From UBA964 sp037444685 (GTDB taxonomy: Bacteria > Pseudomonadota > Gammaproteobacteria > Steroidobacterales > Steroidobacteraceae), in contig JBBILX010000001.1 in assembly GCA_037444685.1 (NCBI GenBank), positions 1 through 64,000 on the forward strand: a stretch of 64,000 nt of DNA, in the 5' to 3' direction. A program made the position numbers and the translations under genes. The notes under the pieces are model-generated. The model was not told where the DNA came from. It saw only the letters and a program-made list of their open reading frames with translations, and ran no database searches. Shown here in pieces: positions 55,809 through 64,000 of the stretch. Every line of letters starts with the position of its first letter. Position 1 is the first letter of the stretch.

Positions 55809-57053
55809 ATGGACAACGGGGCAGAGACGCGCACTGACGTCGTCGTGTACGGCGCGACCAGCTTCGTCGGTCAGCTGCTGGTTCGCTACCTGGTCGAGCG
55901 CCACGGGGCGGACGGTGCGCTGCGCTGGTCCCTCGCTGGCCGCTCGAAGCAGCGGCTCGAGGCGCTGCGCAGATCGCTCGGACCCACTGCGGCCGGTCTG
56001 TCGCTGCACGTCGCCGATGCGGGCGACGAGCCGGCGCTGCGCCGGCTCTGTGCGGCGACGCGAGTCGTCGTGTCGACCGTCGGGCCGTATTCGCTGTACG
56101 GCGAACCGTTGCTGCGGGCTTGTGTGGAGAGCGGCACCGATTACTGTGATCTGACTGGCGAGGTCCAGTGGATTCGACGGATGCTCGACCGTTACGAAGC
56201 GCTCGCGGCGAGGAGCGGTGCGCGCATCGTGCACTGCTGCGGATTCGACTCCATCCCCTCGGATCTTGGAGTCCACTTTCTGCAGCAGGAGGCCAGGCGG
56301 CGGTTCGGCATGCCTTGCGAGCGCGTGCGCATGCGCGTGCACGTTTTGCGGGGTGGCGTCTCGGGTGGCACGGTCGCGAGTCTCCTGAACGTGATAGCGG
56401 AGGCGGCTGCCGACCCGACGCTCCGTCGCGAGCTGGCCGACCCTTACTCGCTGTGCCCGCCTGCCGATGGCGCGCGGCTGTGGCAGCCGCAGGTCCGGTC
56501 GGCGACGCTGGACACTGCCTCCGGCCTCTGGGTCGCGCCGTTCGTGATGGCTCCGGTCAACACGCGCATCGTGCTGCGCACCCAGCACCTGACCGGCGGT
56601 GCTTACGGTCCGGGATTTCGCTACGACGAGGCTTTGGTGCGAGGCCGCGGTCTGCGAGGGCGGTGGCGCGCGACAGTCACGAGCGCTGGCCTGAAGGGCT
56701 TCATGCTCGCAGCGGCGTTCGCGCCGACGCGGCGGCTGCTGCAACGCTTCGTACTGCCCGCCCCCGGAGAGGGGCCGAGCCCCGAGGCGCAGGCTCGCGG
56801 CCGCTTCGACCTGCGCTTCCTCGGCACGACGGCCGACGGGCGCCCGCTCCGTGCCCGTGTCACCGGGAATCGCGATCCCGGCTATGGATCGACGGCCCGG
56901 ATGCTTGGCGAGGCGGTCGCCTGCCTCGCGCAGGACGTGCCCCGGTCGCGCCGACCGGGCGGTTTCTGGACACCCGCGTCAATCTTCGGTGACCTGCTGG
57001 TCGCGCGCCTGACCCGACACGCCGGACTGACTTTCGAGATCGAATCGAGCTAG
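55809..57053 (+). CDS. Saccharopine-dehydrogenase-like protein (trans-acting enoyl reductase type)
   Basis: The 414-residue protein begins with the Rossmann motif VVVYGATSFVGQLLVRYLV, then WSLAGRSKQRLEAL, STVGPYSLYGEPLLRAC, YCDLTGE and CCGFDSIPSDLG. This is the family of SCCPDH-like and mycobacterial trans-acting enoyl reductases. The natural substrate is unknown. It ends just before the frameshifted glutathione transferase on the other strand. Confidence 0.83.
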   Translation: MDNGAETRTDVVVYGATSFVGQLLVRYLVERHGADGALRWSLAGRSKQRLEALRRSLGPTAAGLSLHVADAGDEPALRRLCAATRVVVSTVGPYSLYGEPLLRACVESGTDYCDLTGEVQWIRRMLDRYEALAARSGARIVHCCGFDSIPSDLGVHFLQQEARRRFGMPCERVRMRVHVLRGGVSGGTVASLLNVIAEAAADPTLRRELADPYSLCPPADGARLWQPQVRSATLDTASGLWVAPFVMAPVNTRIVLRTQHLTGGAYGPGFRYDEALVRGRGLRGRWRATVTSAGLKGFMLAAAFAPTRRLLQRFVLPAPGEGPSPEAQARGRFDLRFLGTTADGRPLRARVTGNRDPGYGSTARMLGEAVACLAQDVPRSRRPGGFWTPASIFGDLLVARLTRHAGLTFEIESS

Positions 57054-57152
57054 AGTAGCTCGAGATCGCGCGCCAGTAATCGACCGGTCAGGATTGACGC
57101 GTGCGCGGCGGATGTTTCGCTCCGAGCAGCGCTGGATCGCCGACCGGACCTG

Positions 57153-58059
57153 TCAGGCGCGCTCGAACGCGTCGAAATCGCTCGCGGCGTGACGCTCGCG
57201 CAGGCCCGCTTTCCCGCCATCGGGACTGCGATTGACGATGCGGCCTCGGCATACCGCAGGCCGCGCCGCGATCGCCTCGCTCCAGCGTACAACATGAGAG
57301 TAGCCGCGCGCTTCGAGGAAGCGCGCGGCGTCGCCGTAAAGCGTCCCCTCGACGAGCGCGCCGTACCAGGGCCAGATGGCCATGTCGGCATCGTGTAATC
57401 GTTGCCGGCGATGTAGGTTCGGTCGGCAAGATGACGGTCCAGCACGTCGAGCTGCCGCTTGACCTCCATCGCGTGGCGATCGATCGCGTACTCGATCTTG
57501 ACCGGAGCATAGGCATAGAAATGGCCGAAGCCGCCGCCCAGGAAGGGCGTGCTGCCAACCTGCCAGAACAGCCACGATAGCGTCTCGGCCCGCAGGGCGG
57601 GTGCGCGCGGCACGAAGGCGCCGAAGCGCTCGGCACGGTAGAGCAGGATCGCACCGCTTTCGAATACCCGCGTCGGCGGAGATGTCGACCGGTCGAGCAG
57701 CGCAGGGATTTTCGAGTGCGGATTTACGGCCACGAAGCCGCTGCTGAACTGCTGGCCTTTGCCAATGTCGATGAACCACGCGTCGTACCCGGCGTCTCGA
57801 TGACCCGCCGCCAGCAACTCTTCGAGCAGGATCGTCACCTTGACACCGTTCGGCGTGCCGAGGGAGTAGAGTTGCAGGGGGGATGCCGGCCCATCGGCAA
57901 TTCGGCCTCGTGCGTGGGACCGGCGACGGGCCGGTTGATGTTCGCGAAGCGTCCGCCGCTCGGTTTGCTCCAGACCCAGACGTCCGGCGGCGTGTAGGGG
58001 GAGAGGATCTGCGGCCGGCCGTGATTGGCACCGAGAGCGGGATCAGACGGTTTCGACAT
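57153..58059 (-). pseudogene. YghU-like glutathione S-transferase with two frameshifts
   Basis: Three frames together reproduce the YghU family in order: MSKPSDPALG, FANINRPVAGPTHE, then LQLYSLGTPNGVKV, QFSSGFVAVNPHSKIPAL, FLGGGFGHFYAYAPVKIEYAI, then DMAIWPWYGALVEG and HERHAASDF-like ending RERHAASDFDAFE. The first break is at a C6 run (57875–57880), the second near 57388–57394. The ATG is at 58059 and the end at 57153, about 300 codons. Every other feature of the gene is conserved, so either recent inactivation or sequence error is possible. Confidence 0.8.
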
Positions 58060-58146
58060 CGCGGAAAGTACCGAGACGAAAGCGCGAGGTTGGGCCGTGG
58101 TATCGTCGAGGCGCGCGTCGAGCGCAGCACTATCGCGAGGGGAGTC

Positions 58147-58542
58147 ATGAGAGGCGCTGGATGGATTCTCGCTGCTCTGGTCGCACTGCAACCCGCAGCC
58201 GCCGGCGCCGAGGATCTCGCCGGCTACTCGGGTGCCGAACTCTACAAGCGCTTCTGTTCGAGCTGTCACGGGGCGCGCGGCGAGGGTGACGGGCCGGTGG
58301 CTCCTGCGCTGCGCGTGATGGTTCCGGACCCGACTCGCCTCGCCGAACGCCGGCGCGGGGAGTTTCCGGCCGAGGCCGTGCGGAGAATTGTCGACGGCCG
58401 CGAGGTGCGTGCCGCCCATGGCGCGCGGCGCATGCCGGTCTGGGGCCAGGAATTCCGCGCGGCAGGGAGTCCGGGCGCGGAAGCTGACGCCCTCGCCGAG
58501 CGGCTCGTAGACTACCTGCGCTCGATCCAGCGCCAGCCCTGA
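58147..58542 (+). CDS. Periplasmic c-type cytochrome
   Basis: The 131-residue protein has a signal peptide (to about residue 22), then CSSCH with a GARGEGDGP stretch and a likely Met ligand in RRMPVWG. It is a monohaem class I cytochrome of the cytochrome c oxidase/cbb3-like C-domain type. Its stop is four bases from the convergent Rieske gene, with a palindrome at 58538–58551 spanning both ends. An electron-transfer role with a neighbouring oxidoreductase is possible but not shown. Confidence 0.87.
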   Translation: MRGAGWILAALVALQPAAAGAEDLAGYSGAELYKRFCSSCHGARGEGDGPVAPALRVMVPDPTRLAERRRGEFPAEAVRRIVDGREVRAAHGARRMPVWGQEFRAAGSPGAEADALAERLVDYLRSIQRQP

Positions 58543-58546
58543 GCGC

Positions 58547-59662
58547 TCAGGCGTCGCCCGGGATCAGCGGCACGGTCTCCTGCACCCAGTTGTCCGAGGT
58601 GCGGCGCGCGGGGCAGGGGATCGTCACGGCATGATCGCCGAGGCGCGCGTTGAGTGCCTTGACGTCGATTCTCCAGCCTTTCGCGTCCCACTTGCGCAGC
58701 CACTCGCGGTACTGGGCGATGGCCGTATCGCCGGGCACGAGCACTTCCTTGGTGTTGCTGTCGGGCGTGCGGATGGGGTTGAGGTTTTCGACGATTGCGA
58801 AGTCCTCGGCGACGACCCGGCGTGTGACCTCTTCCATGCGCTTCTCGTGCTGGTCTTCGAGCAACCAGTTCCGCATGCTGACGAGGTAGACGCGGGTGTG
58901 GGCCTCGTCGACCGGTGCCTCGAAGAGGTATTGATGGAAGGAGTTGGTCGCCGTCAGGTCGATGTAGGTGACGAGCTGGTTCGGACCCTGATGCCAGGAG
59001 CCGGCCGCGCCGACCCGGGCGCCCTGCCGCACGCCAGCCAGCGCGGTATCTTCGTTCTTGCTGCCCCCGAACTTGATGTAGTGCTTGCTGCCCCACGGGA
59101 TCTGCTCGATCGGTAGCGGCGTCGCCTGCTGCTCGGGCGAGAGCGAGGGCTGGCCCTGGGCCTGGTGCACGAACTCGTTGTGGATCGGATCGAGACCGTT
59201 CTCAATCGAGCGTTCGTAGTAGGCATTGACATCGAAGACAAAAGTCTGGGCGCGCCACTGCGGCGAGCCGAACTCGTCGATCTGGTAGATCGGGGGGCGC
59301 TCAGGTTCGGGCAGGTCGCCGAGGAAGGCGAAGACGATGCCGTACTTCTCCTGGACCGGATAGCTGTCGACCTTCGCACGCGCGGGGATGCCACCTTTGT
59401 GGGCGACCAGAGACGGAATCCTCGTGCAGCGGCCATCGCCGCCGAACTCCCAGCCGTGATAGGGACAGGCGACCGAGTCGCCCTTGATCCTGCCCAGCCC
59501 GAGCGCGCCGCCGCGATGCACGCAGGTGTCGGACAGCACGTGAGCCTGGCCGGCGGAGTCACGGAAGGCGACGAACGGCAGACAGAGCAGCTTGACGCGC
59601 AGGGGCTTTTCCGAAGTCACCTCCGAGCTCAGCGCGACCGGATACCAGAAATTGATGTACAT
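58547..59662 (-). CDS. Rieske non-haem iron oxygenase, alpha-subunit type
   Basis: The 371-residue protein has the Rieske [2Fe-2S] site CVHRGGAL and CPYHGW, followed by a catalytic domain with NGLDPIHNEFVH (His ligands and bridging Asp) and a later Asp in the C-terminal part. This is the aromatic ring-hydroxylating or demethylating oxygenase family. The reductase is not encoded adjacent, and the substrate cannot be predicted. A start at ATG 59662 gives the complete N-terminus. Confidence 0.88.
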   Translation of the reverse strand: MYINFWYPVALSSEVTSEKPLRVKLLCLPFVAFRDSAGQAHVLSDTCVHRGGALGLGRIKGDSVACPYHGWEFGGDGRCTRIPSLVAHKGGIPARAKVDSYPVQEKYGIVFAFLGDLPEPERPPIYQIDEFGSPQWRAQTFVFDVNAYYERSIENGLDPIHNEFVHQAQGQPSLSPEQQATPLPIEQIPWGSKHYIKFGGSKNEDTALAGVRQGARVGAAGSWHQGPNQLVTYIDLTATNSFHQYLFEAPVDEAHTRVYLVSMRNWLLEDQHEKRMEEVTRRVVAEDFAIVENLNPIRTPDSNTKEVLVPGDTAIAQYREWLRKWDAKGWRIDVKALNARLGDHAVTIPCPARRTSDNWVQETVPLIPGDA

Positions 59663-59757
59663 GTGGATGCTTCCGTGACTGGACTGCCAAGATTATTCAC
59701 CTGGCCGCCCGGCAGCGAGTGGGCTCTTCGGCAAGTCCGTACTCCGGACGCCATGCG

Positions 59758-60138
59758 TTACGGGCGCTGCGAGTTGGTCCAGACCCAAATGATGAGCAGG
59801 GTCAAGGCCGTCGACGCGAGCAATCCATGGATCGTCAGCGACACCGTCGTGGTGTTGCGAGGGCGGTTGCGGAAGAGGATCGGCGTAAGCAGGCCGACGA
59901 TCGCGGTGATGACCAGCAGCAGAGCCGCCCACTTGCCGAAGGTCGAGGTCGGCGTCACCGTGCCGTCCGGCGCGCCGTGCAGCGCCATGGCGATCAACTC
60001 GAGCGCGCCGATTCCGGCGAGTACGTGAAAGGCGATCAGGGCTGGTCGATTGCGTCGTCGCTGCAGGAAGCCGTAACCGAGGTAGAGACCGAGCGCGACA
60101 GCGAAGACCAGCAGGATCACGGGAGGCATCAGCGGCAT
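59758..60138 (-). CDS. Small integral membrane protein of unknown function
   Basis: The 126-residue protein has four predicted helices (about 5–22, 34–55, 68–86, 98–118) with a short basic loop QRRRNRP after the first. No motif is recognised. It is divergent from the amine oxidase gene, with an inverted repeat between them. Confidence 0.65.
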   Translation of the reverse strand: MPLMPPVILLVFAVALGLYLGYGFLQRRRNRPALIAFHVLAGIGALELIAMALHGAPDGTVTPTSTFGKWAALLLVITAIVGLLTPILFRNRPRNTTTVSLTIHGLLASTALTLLIIWVWTNSQRP

Positions 60139-60163
60139 GGCAGGCGACCTCCAGGGCGGGTCC

Positions 60164-60187
60164 CGGTACGCTGGGAGAACCGTACCG
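60164..60187. promoter_or_regulatory. Inverted repeat in the divergent promoter region before the amine oxidase
   Basis: CGGTACG and CGTACCG are separated by exactly 10 bases (60164–60170 and 60181–60187), a dyad spacing typical of helix-turn-helix dimer sites. It lies 25 bases upstream of one gene and 84 of the other. No regulator is known. Confidence 0.4.
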
Positions 60188-60271
60188 ATCATGAACACCG
60201 CGCACGCCGCTGGGAAGCGGGTTCCGCTCCGCGATACCATCGAGCGATCTGATGCGCTTTGGAGGACGGGC

Positions 60272-61714
60272 ATGAGCCGCGGGCGCCGCAACTTCCTCAG
60301 GCTCGGCTCGGCCGCCGCGGCTGCGCTCGCGCTCGGCCGGCCGGGCCGTTCGCGTGCGGCGCAGCGCAGCGAGGTGCTCGTGCTCGGCGCCGGGCTCGCT
60401 GGACTGCATGCCGCGCTGCTGCTCGAGGAGCACGGGGCGCGTGTCACGGTGCTCGAAGGCAGCGAGCGTGCAGGAGGGCGTCTGCGCACGGTCAAGCTCG
60501 ACGGTCTGCCGCTCGAGCTCGGCGCCGCGCAGATCGGCGGCAACTACGGCCGGGTCCTCGAGGCGGCGCGTCGCGCCGGCGTCGCGCTCGGCACGGATCG
60601 GCGCGAACCGACCGAGACCAGCTTCCACATTGGCGGTCAGCTGCTGCGCAACGAGGAGTGGAGCCGCTCGAGTGCCAACCGCACCGTCGGCGAGGAGCGC
60701 GAGATCCTGCCGCACGTGCTCGAGACGGCCTACCTCTTCAAGCTGAACCCGTTCGGTGACGACGTCGGAGCCTGGCTAGAACCGAAGTGGTCCGCCCTCG
60801 ATGTCTCGGCCGGTGCGTGGCTGATGAGCAAAGGCGTCTCGCAGGCAGCGGTCGAACTGATGAGCATCTCGACCGACTACACCGACATGTGGAACACCTC
60901 GGCGCTGGCGATGCTGCGCGACGTCGCGCGCGCACGGCTCGGTGGCTTTCGCGGCGATCGCAACACGCCTCTCTATGCCGGAGTGTCGGACTGGTTCAAT
61001 TTCGTCGACGGCGCAGAGGGCCTCGCACGGGCGATGGCAGCCCGTCTCGAATCGGGGGTCCGTTTCGGCAAGACCGTGGTGCGGATTGTCAACGAGGGCG
61101 CCCGTGCGGAGGTCACCTGCCTCGACGGCTCGCGCTACAGTGGCGACTGGATCGTCTGCGCGCTGCCGTTCTCGGTGCTGCGGCGGATCACGATCTTGCC
61201 AGCGCTGCCACCGCTGCAGGCCGAGGCAGTCGCAGCGAGCGTCTACGGTGGCACGACGCACGTGATCCTCGAGCCCACGCAACCGTTCTGGGAAGCGGAC
61301 GGCTTCGGCCCGTCGATGTACACCGACGGCCCACTCGAGCGGATCTTCGCCGTCCGGATCGGCGATGACATTCCATTCCTGCGGGTCTGGGTCAACGGCT
61401 TCGCGGCCGATCGCCTCGACCAGCTGCCGCGCGATCAGCTCGGCGAGTTCGTGCGGCGTGAGTTCGAACGCATGCGTCCGGCAGCACGCGGACGCTTGCG
61501 CGTGCGCGAGGTCTTCTCTTGGGGGGCCGATCCGTTCGCGCTCGGTCACCGGCACGTGTTCCTGCCCGGCCAGGTCACCCGGTTCGCGCGGCAGATGGAC
61601 CAGCCCTGGCAGCGGATGCATTTCGCCGGCGAGCACCTGCGCCGCATGGAGTTCGGCATGGAGGCGGCGCTCGAGACGGCCGAGCGCGCCGTCGTGGCCA
61701 TTCTGTCAGCCTGA
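60272..61714 (+). CDS. Tat-exported flavin monoamine oxidase
   Basis: The 480-residue protein starts with a twin-arginine signal (SRGRRNFLRLG, then a hydrophobic stretch), so it is exported folded with FAD. The oxidase body has VLVLGAGLAGLHAALLLEEHGA, EGSERAGGRLRT, and near the end HFAGEHLRRMEFGMEAALETAE, standard for amine oxidases. The substrate, perhaps an amine or amino acid, is unknown. The ATG at 60272 gives the Tat peptide. The decayed MFS gene follows after 8 bases. Confidence 0.87.
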   Translation: MSRGRRNFLRLGSAAAAALALGRPGRSRAAQRSEVLVLGAGLAGLHAALLLEEHGARVTVLEGSERAGGRLRTVKLDGLPLELGAAQIGGNYGRVLEAARRAGVALGTDRREPTETSFHIGGQLLRNEEWSRSSANRTVGEEREILPHVLETAYLFKLNPFGDDVGAWLEPKWSALDVSAGAWLMSKGVSQAAVELMSISTDYTDMWNTSALAMLRDVARARLGGFRGDRNTPLYAGVSDWFNFVDGAEGLARAMAARLESGVRFGKTVVRIVNEGARAEVTCLDGSRYSGDWIVCALPFSVLRRITILPALPPLQAEAVAASVYGGTTHVILEPTQPFWEADGFGPSMYTDGPLERIFAVRIGDDIPFLRVWVNGFAADRLDQLPRDQLGEFVRREFERMRPAARGRLRVREVFSWGADPFALGHRHVFLPGQVTRFARQMDQPWQRMHFAGEHLRRMEFGMEAALETAERAVVAILSA

Positions 61715-61722
61715 GCGGGACA

Positions 61723-62806
61723 ATGCGCCCGAATCCGGCCGATCGAGCCGCTGCATCGCCGCGGGTCGCGGGATCCGGCCAGCTCGTCCGCTCTACCTGG
61801 CGCGGCATTCCCCGGGCTGTCTGGGCACTCGGCTTCGTCTCGCTGCTGATGGACGTCTCTTCCGAGATGATCCACGCGCTGCTGCCGGCCTGTCTCGTGA
61901 CCGTCCTGGCGACATCGGCGACGACCGTCGGCATCATCGAAGGAATCGCCGAAGCGACCGCTTCCGTGACCAAGGTGTTTTCCGGGGCGCTGTCCGACGG
62001 GATAGGCCGCGCAAGCTGCTCACCGTGTTGGGTTACGGACTCTCTGCGCTGACCAAGCCGGCATTCCCACTCGCGCCCTCAGCGGGCTGGCTCGTCGCGG
62101 CGCGCTGCATCGATCAATGGGGAAGGGTATTCGCGATGCGCCGCGCGATGCACTGATCGCGGACATCTCCCCCGTCGCGCTTCGTGGCGCGAGCTTCGGC
62201 CTGCGCCAGTCGCTCGACACTGTTGGGGCCTTCATTGGCCCGTTGCTCGCCATCGGCCTGATGTGGTTCACGGGCCACGACGTCCTTGCTGTCTTCCGGC
62301 TGGCCGTCGTGCCGGCCACTCTCGCGCTGGCGCTATTGATATGCGCCGTTCCGGAACCGCAAAGGCCGGCGAGCGTGCAGAGGGCGCGTTTTCCACTGCA
62401 TCGCGATGAACTGTGTCGACTCGGCCGGGGATTCTGGGCGGTGATCGCTGTGGCGTCCCTCTTTACGCTCGCGCGATTCAGCGAAGCGTTCCCGCTGCTG
62501 CGGGCCGAGCACGTCGGGCTGCCTTTGCCGTGGATCCCCGGCGTGCTCGTCGTCGAACTGTTGTGTCTAATTGCTGCGGATCTCGTGCTCGCGCTTGGGC
62601 AAGGTCTACATGCACTGGCTCTCGGCGTTGCGCTGTGGGGACTCCACATGGGGTTCACTCAGGGGCTACTCGCAACGCTCGTGGCCGATACCTCCCCGGC
62701 TGAGATGCGGGGCACGGCCTTCGGGGTGCTCAATCTTGTCGCCAGTGTCGCGCTGCTCGCAATGGCCGCGCTGGGTCGCGTGCATGAATCGCCACCGCGC
62801 CATTGA
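61723..62806 (+). pseudogene. Major facilitator superfamily transporter, multiply frameshifted
   Basis: Frames in sequence encode VWALGFVSLLMDVSSEMIH and EGIAEATASVTKVFSGALSD, then KLLTVLGYGLSALTKPAF, then GKGIRDAPRDALIADISPVALRGASFGLRQSLDTVGAFIGPL and ALWGLHMGFTQGLLATLVADTSP. The two breaks lie at about 62005–62012 and 62110–62120. A helix pair also appears missing near 62560, and the C-terminus is cut. The number of lesions indicates real decay, unlike the single-frameshift genes nearby. Confidence 0.8.
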
Positions 62807-62807
62807 G

Positions 62808-63296
62808 TCACCCGGCGCCCTCGCGGCCCAGCGGATACGCGGTGGTGCGTTTCAGCTCGCCGAGGTCGAAACTCGTCATCACGGAACGTACGCCGGGACA
62901 GCGCAGCAAATGACGGTCGAGGAATCGCGTGTAGGCCTCCATCGACTCGACGACGACCTTGGCGAGATAGTCGTAATCGCCGCTCAGGCGCGCGCATTCA
63001 ACGATCTCCGGTCGCCTGCGCACGAGGTTTTCGAACTGCTGTGGCTCGCCGGAGCGATGCGAGTCGAGCGCAATGAACGCATAGGCCACGACACCGAGTC
63101 CGAGTCGCCGCCGGTCGAGGATCGCGACCGTGCGCTCGATGAAGCCCGCTTCCTTGAGCCGGCGCACGCGCCGCAGGCAGGGCGCCGGCGACAGATGGAC
63201 GCGCGCGGCGAGCTCCTGGTTCGACAGAGACGCGTCGCGTTGCAGCTCGTCGAGTATGCGCAGGTCGGCTTCGTCTAATGCGTCGCGGTCTCTCAT
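62808..63296 (-). CDS. Lrp/AsnC-family transcriptional regulator
   Basis: The 162-residue protein has an N-terminal helix-turn-helix (DEADLRILDELQRDASLSNQ) and a C-terminal RAM effector domain with LSGDYDYLAKVVVESME. The ATG at 63296 gives the standard N-terminus; upstream residues of the frame are unlike the family. It is divergent from hpd and probably controls it in response to an aromatic amino acid. Confidence 0.92.
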   Translation of the reverse strand: MRDRDALDEADLRILDELQRDASLSNQELAARVHLSPAPCLRRVRRLKEAGFIERTVAILDRRRLGLGVVAYAFIALDSHRSGEPQQFENLVRRRPEIVECARLSGDYDYLAKVVVESMEAYTRFLDRHLLRCPGVRSVMTSFDLGELKRTTAYPLGREGAG

Positions 63297-63330
63297 GAAT
63301 GGACCCACTGCGACCGGAACGCGAACATTG

Positions 63331-63402
63331 CCGATTGTCGGGCGATCTGGCAATCGGATTGCGACTTCCAGCATTCAGGGGAGTGATTTGGCATGCCGAT
63401 TG
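63331..63402. promoter_or_regulatory. CCGATTG/CAATCGG repeats between the Lrp-type gene and hpd
   Basis: CCGATTG occurs at 63331–63337 and 63396–63402, and its complement CAATCGG at 63351–63357. They fill the divergent intergenic region and are candidate sites for the adjacent Lrp/AsnC regulator. No clear -35/-10 pair is seen. Confidence 0.4.
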
Positions 63403-63464
63403 CGCCATCCGGGCACTCCTGAAGCGTAAGCTGGGGGCCTCGGCGTATGCACCGGGAGGTGCCC

Positions 63465-64000
63465 ATGCACAATCCGATGGGAACGGACGGCTTCGAGTTC
63501 GTCGAGTACACGGCGCCCGATCCGCAGCGGCTGCGCACGCTGTTCGAGCGACTCGGCTTCCCGGTAGTCGCGCGGCATCGCGGCAAGGACGTCACGCTCC
63601 ACCGGCAGGGCGACATCCATTTCATCATCAATGCCGAGCCGCGCAGCTTTGCCCAGGCGTTTGCCCGTCAGCACGGTCCCTCGGTCTGTGCGATGGCGTT
63701 CAGGGTCAAGGACGCCGCTGCGGCCTATTGCCGCGCGCTCGAGCTCGGCGCCCAACCGGGACCCGCGACGGCGGGGCCGATGGAACTGAACATCCCTTCG
63801 ATCGTCGGAATCGGCGGGTCACTGATCTATCTCGTCGATCGCTACGGCGACCGCACGATTTATGACGTCGATTTCCGCCGCGTCGACGCGAGTCCCATCG
63901 AGGACGCCGGGCTCACGGTGATTGACCACCTTACCCATAACGTCCGCCGCGGCAACATGAACGTCTGGGCGGGCTTCTATGAGAGGCTGTTCAACTTCCG
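63465..64000 (+). CDS. hpd: 4-hydroxyphenylpyruvate dioxygenase (partial, runs off the window)
   Basis: Hpd converts 4-hydroxyphenylpyruvate to homogentisate, the second step of tyrosine breakdown after transamination. The visible 178 residues have DGFEFVEYTAPD, LRTLFERLGFPVVARHRGKDV and the first iron ligand His in IDHLTHNVRRG near residue 162. The ATG at 63465 is preceded by GGGAGG. With phhA at 47 kb it supports phenylalanine and tyrosine catabolism. Confidence 0.94.
   Translation, partial: MHNPMGTDGFEFVEYTAPDPQRLRTLFERLGFPVVARHRGKDVTLHRQGDIHFIINAEPRSFAQAFARQHGPSVCAMAFRVKDAAAAYCRALELGAQPGPATAGPMELNIPSIVGIGGSLIYLVDRYGDRTIYDVDFRRVDASPIEDAGLTVIDHLTHNVRRGNMNVWAGFYERLFNF

Noticed and set aside
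58538..58551. 14-bp palindrome CCTGAGCGCTCAGG between cytochrome c and Rieske genes as a terminator
   Set aside because: It has no loop, so it cannot form a normal terminator hairpin; it mostly reflects two opposed TGA stop codons.

Overview
The window is G+C-rich chromosomal DNA of a proteobacterium, most likely a gammaproteobacterium. The blocks folK–deoxynucleoside kinase–panB–panC, mutL–miaA–hfq–hflX–hflK–hflC–DUF2065–purA and a tsaE/nnrD pair are typical of that class. It is a purple phototroph: it encodes light-harvesting 2 (LH2) beta and alpha polypeptides and the assembly protein PucC. Aromatic amino acid catabolism (phenylalanine hydroxylase, 4-hydroxyphenylpyruvate dioxygenase), several flavin oxidoreductases and a Rieske oxygenase point to an oxygen-using, metabolically flexible organism. 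I cannot assign a genus.

Layout. 1–3.6 kb: the end of an IS21-type element sits inside cas8e, followed by cas3 of a type I-E CRISPR system; this part is visibly less G+C-rich than the rest. 4.3 kb: tRNA-Glu(CTC) with a clear promoter. 4.4–21.3 kb: compact housekeeping genes (pcnB, folK, a deoxynucleoside kinase, panBC, queG, nnrD, tsaE, amidase, mutL, miaA, hfq, hflXKC, DUF2065, purA), many coupled by 1–4 nt start/stop overlaps. 21.5–28.6 kb: a lipoprotein, ahpC–ahpF behind a near-perfect OxyR box, a methyltransferase, a GDT1-family cation transporter, a NhaR-like LysR regulator and glucokinase.

28.7–40.6 kb is an accessory stress block: a second FtsH, a helix-hairpin-helix protein related to the PolX N-terminus, a cytochrome c lipoprotein, an operon of PolX, phosphoribosyltransferase, nicotinamidase and a frameshifted nicotinate phosphoribosyltransferase, an EF-hand protein, a two-domain kinase, Hsp20 and an orphan GroEL. 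It joins proteolysis, refolding, NAD salvage and repair synthesis, and recalls hypoxia or dormancy gene sets. 40.8–47 kb holds a short-chain dehydrogenase and a SOUL protein that both carry signal peptides, slyX, a Cys/Met-metabolism PLP enzyme, a hydrolase, two small membrane proteins (one frameshifted) and a CoA-ester lyase.

47–50.4 kb: the LH2 operon pucB–pucA–(stem-loop)–pucC–def on the minus strand, with a sigma70-like promoter overlaid by 13-bp-phased repeats. A peptide deformylase gene is fused to the operon's end, which is notable because the LH2 alpha N-terminal methionine can bind the B800 pigment. 50.6–54.1 kb: an uncharacterised protein, an EptA-type phosphoethanolamine transferase, and a scar of an outer-membrane barrel fragment, an IS5-type transposase remnant and a probable RND-pump tail. 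54.2–64 kb: FAD oxidoreductases, a saccharopine-dehydrogenase-like protein, a twice-frameshifted glutathione transferase, cytochrome c, a Rieske oxygenase, a Tat-exported amine oxidase, a decayed MFS gene, and an Lrp/AsnC regulator divergent from hpd, which runs off the right edge.

Reading frames are broken in five otherwise recognisable places between 32 and 63 kb. Some may be sequence errors and some, such as the MFS gene and the IS5 remnant, look truly decayed.
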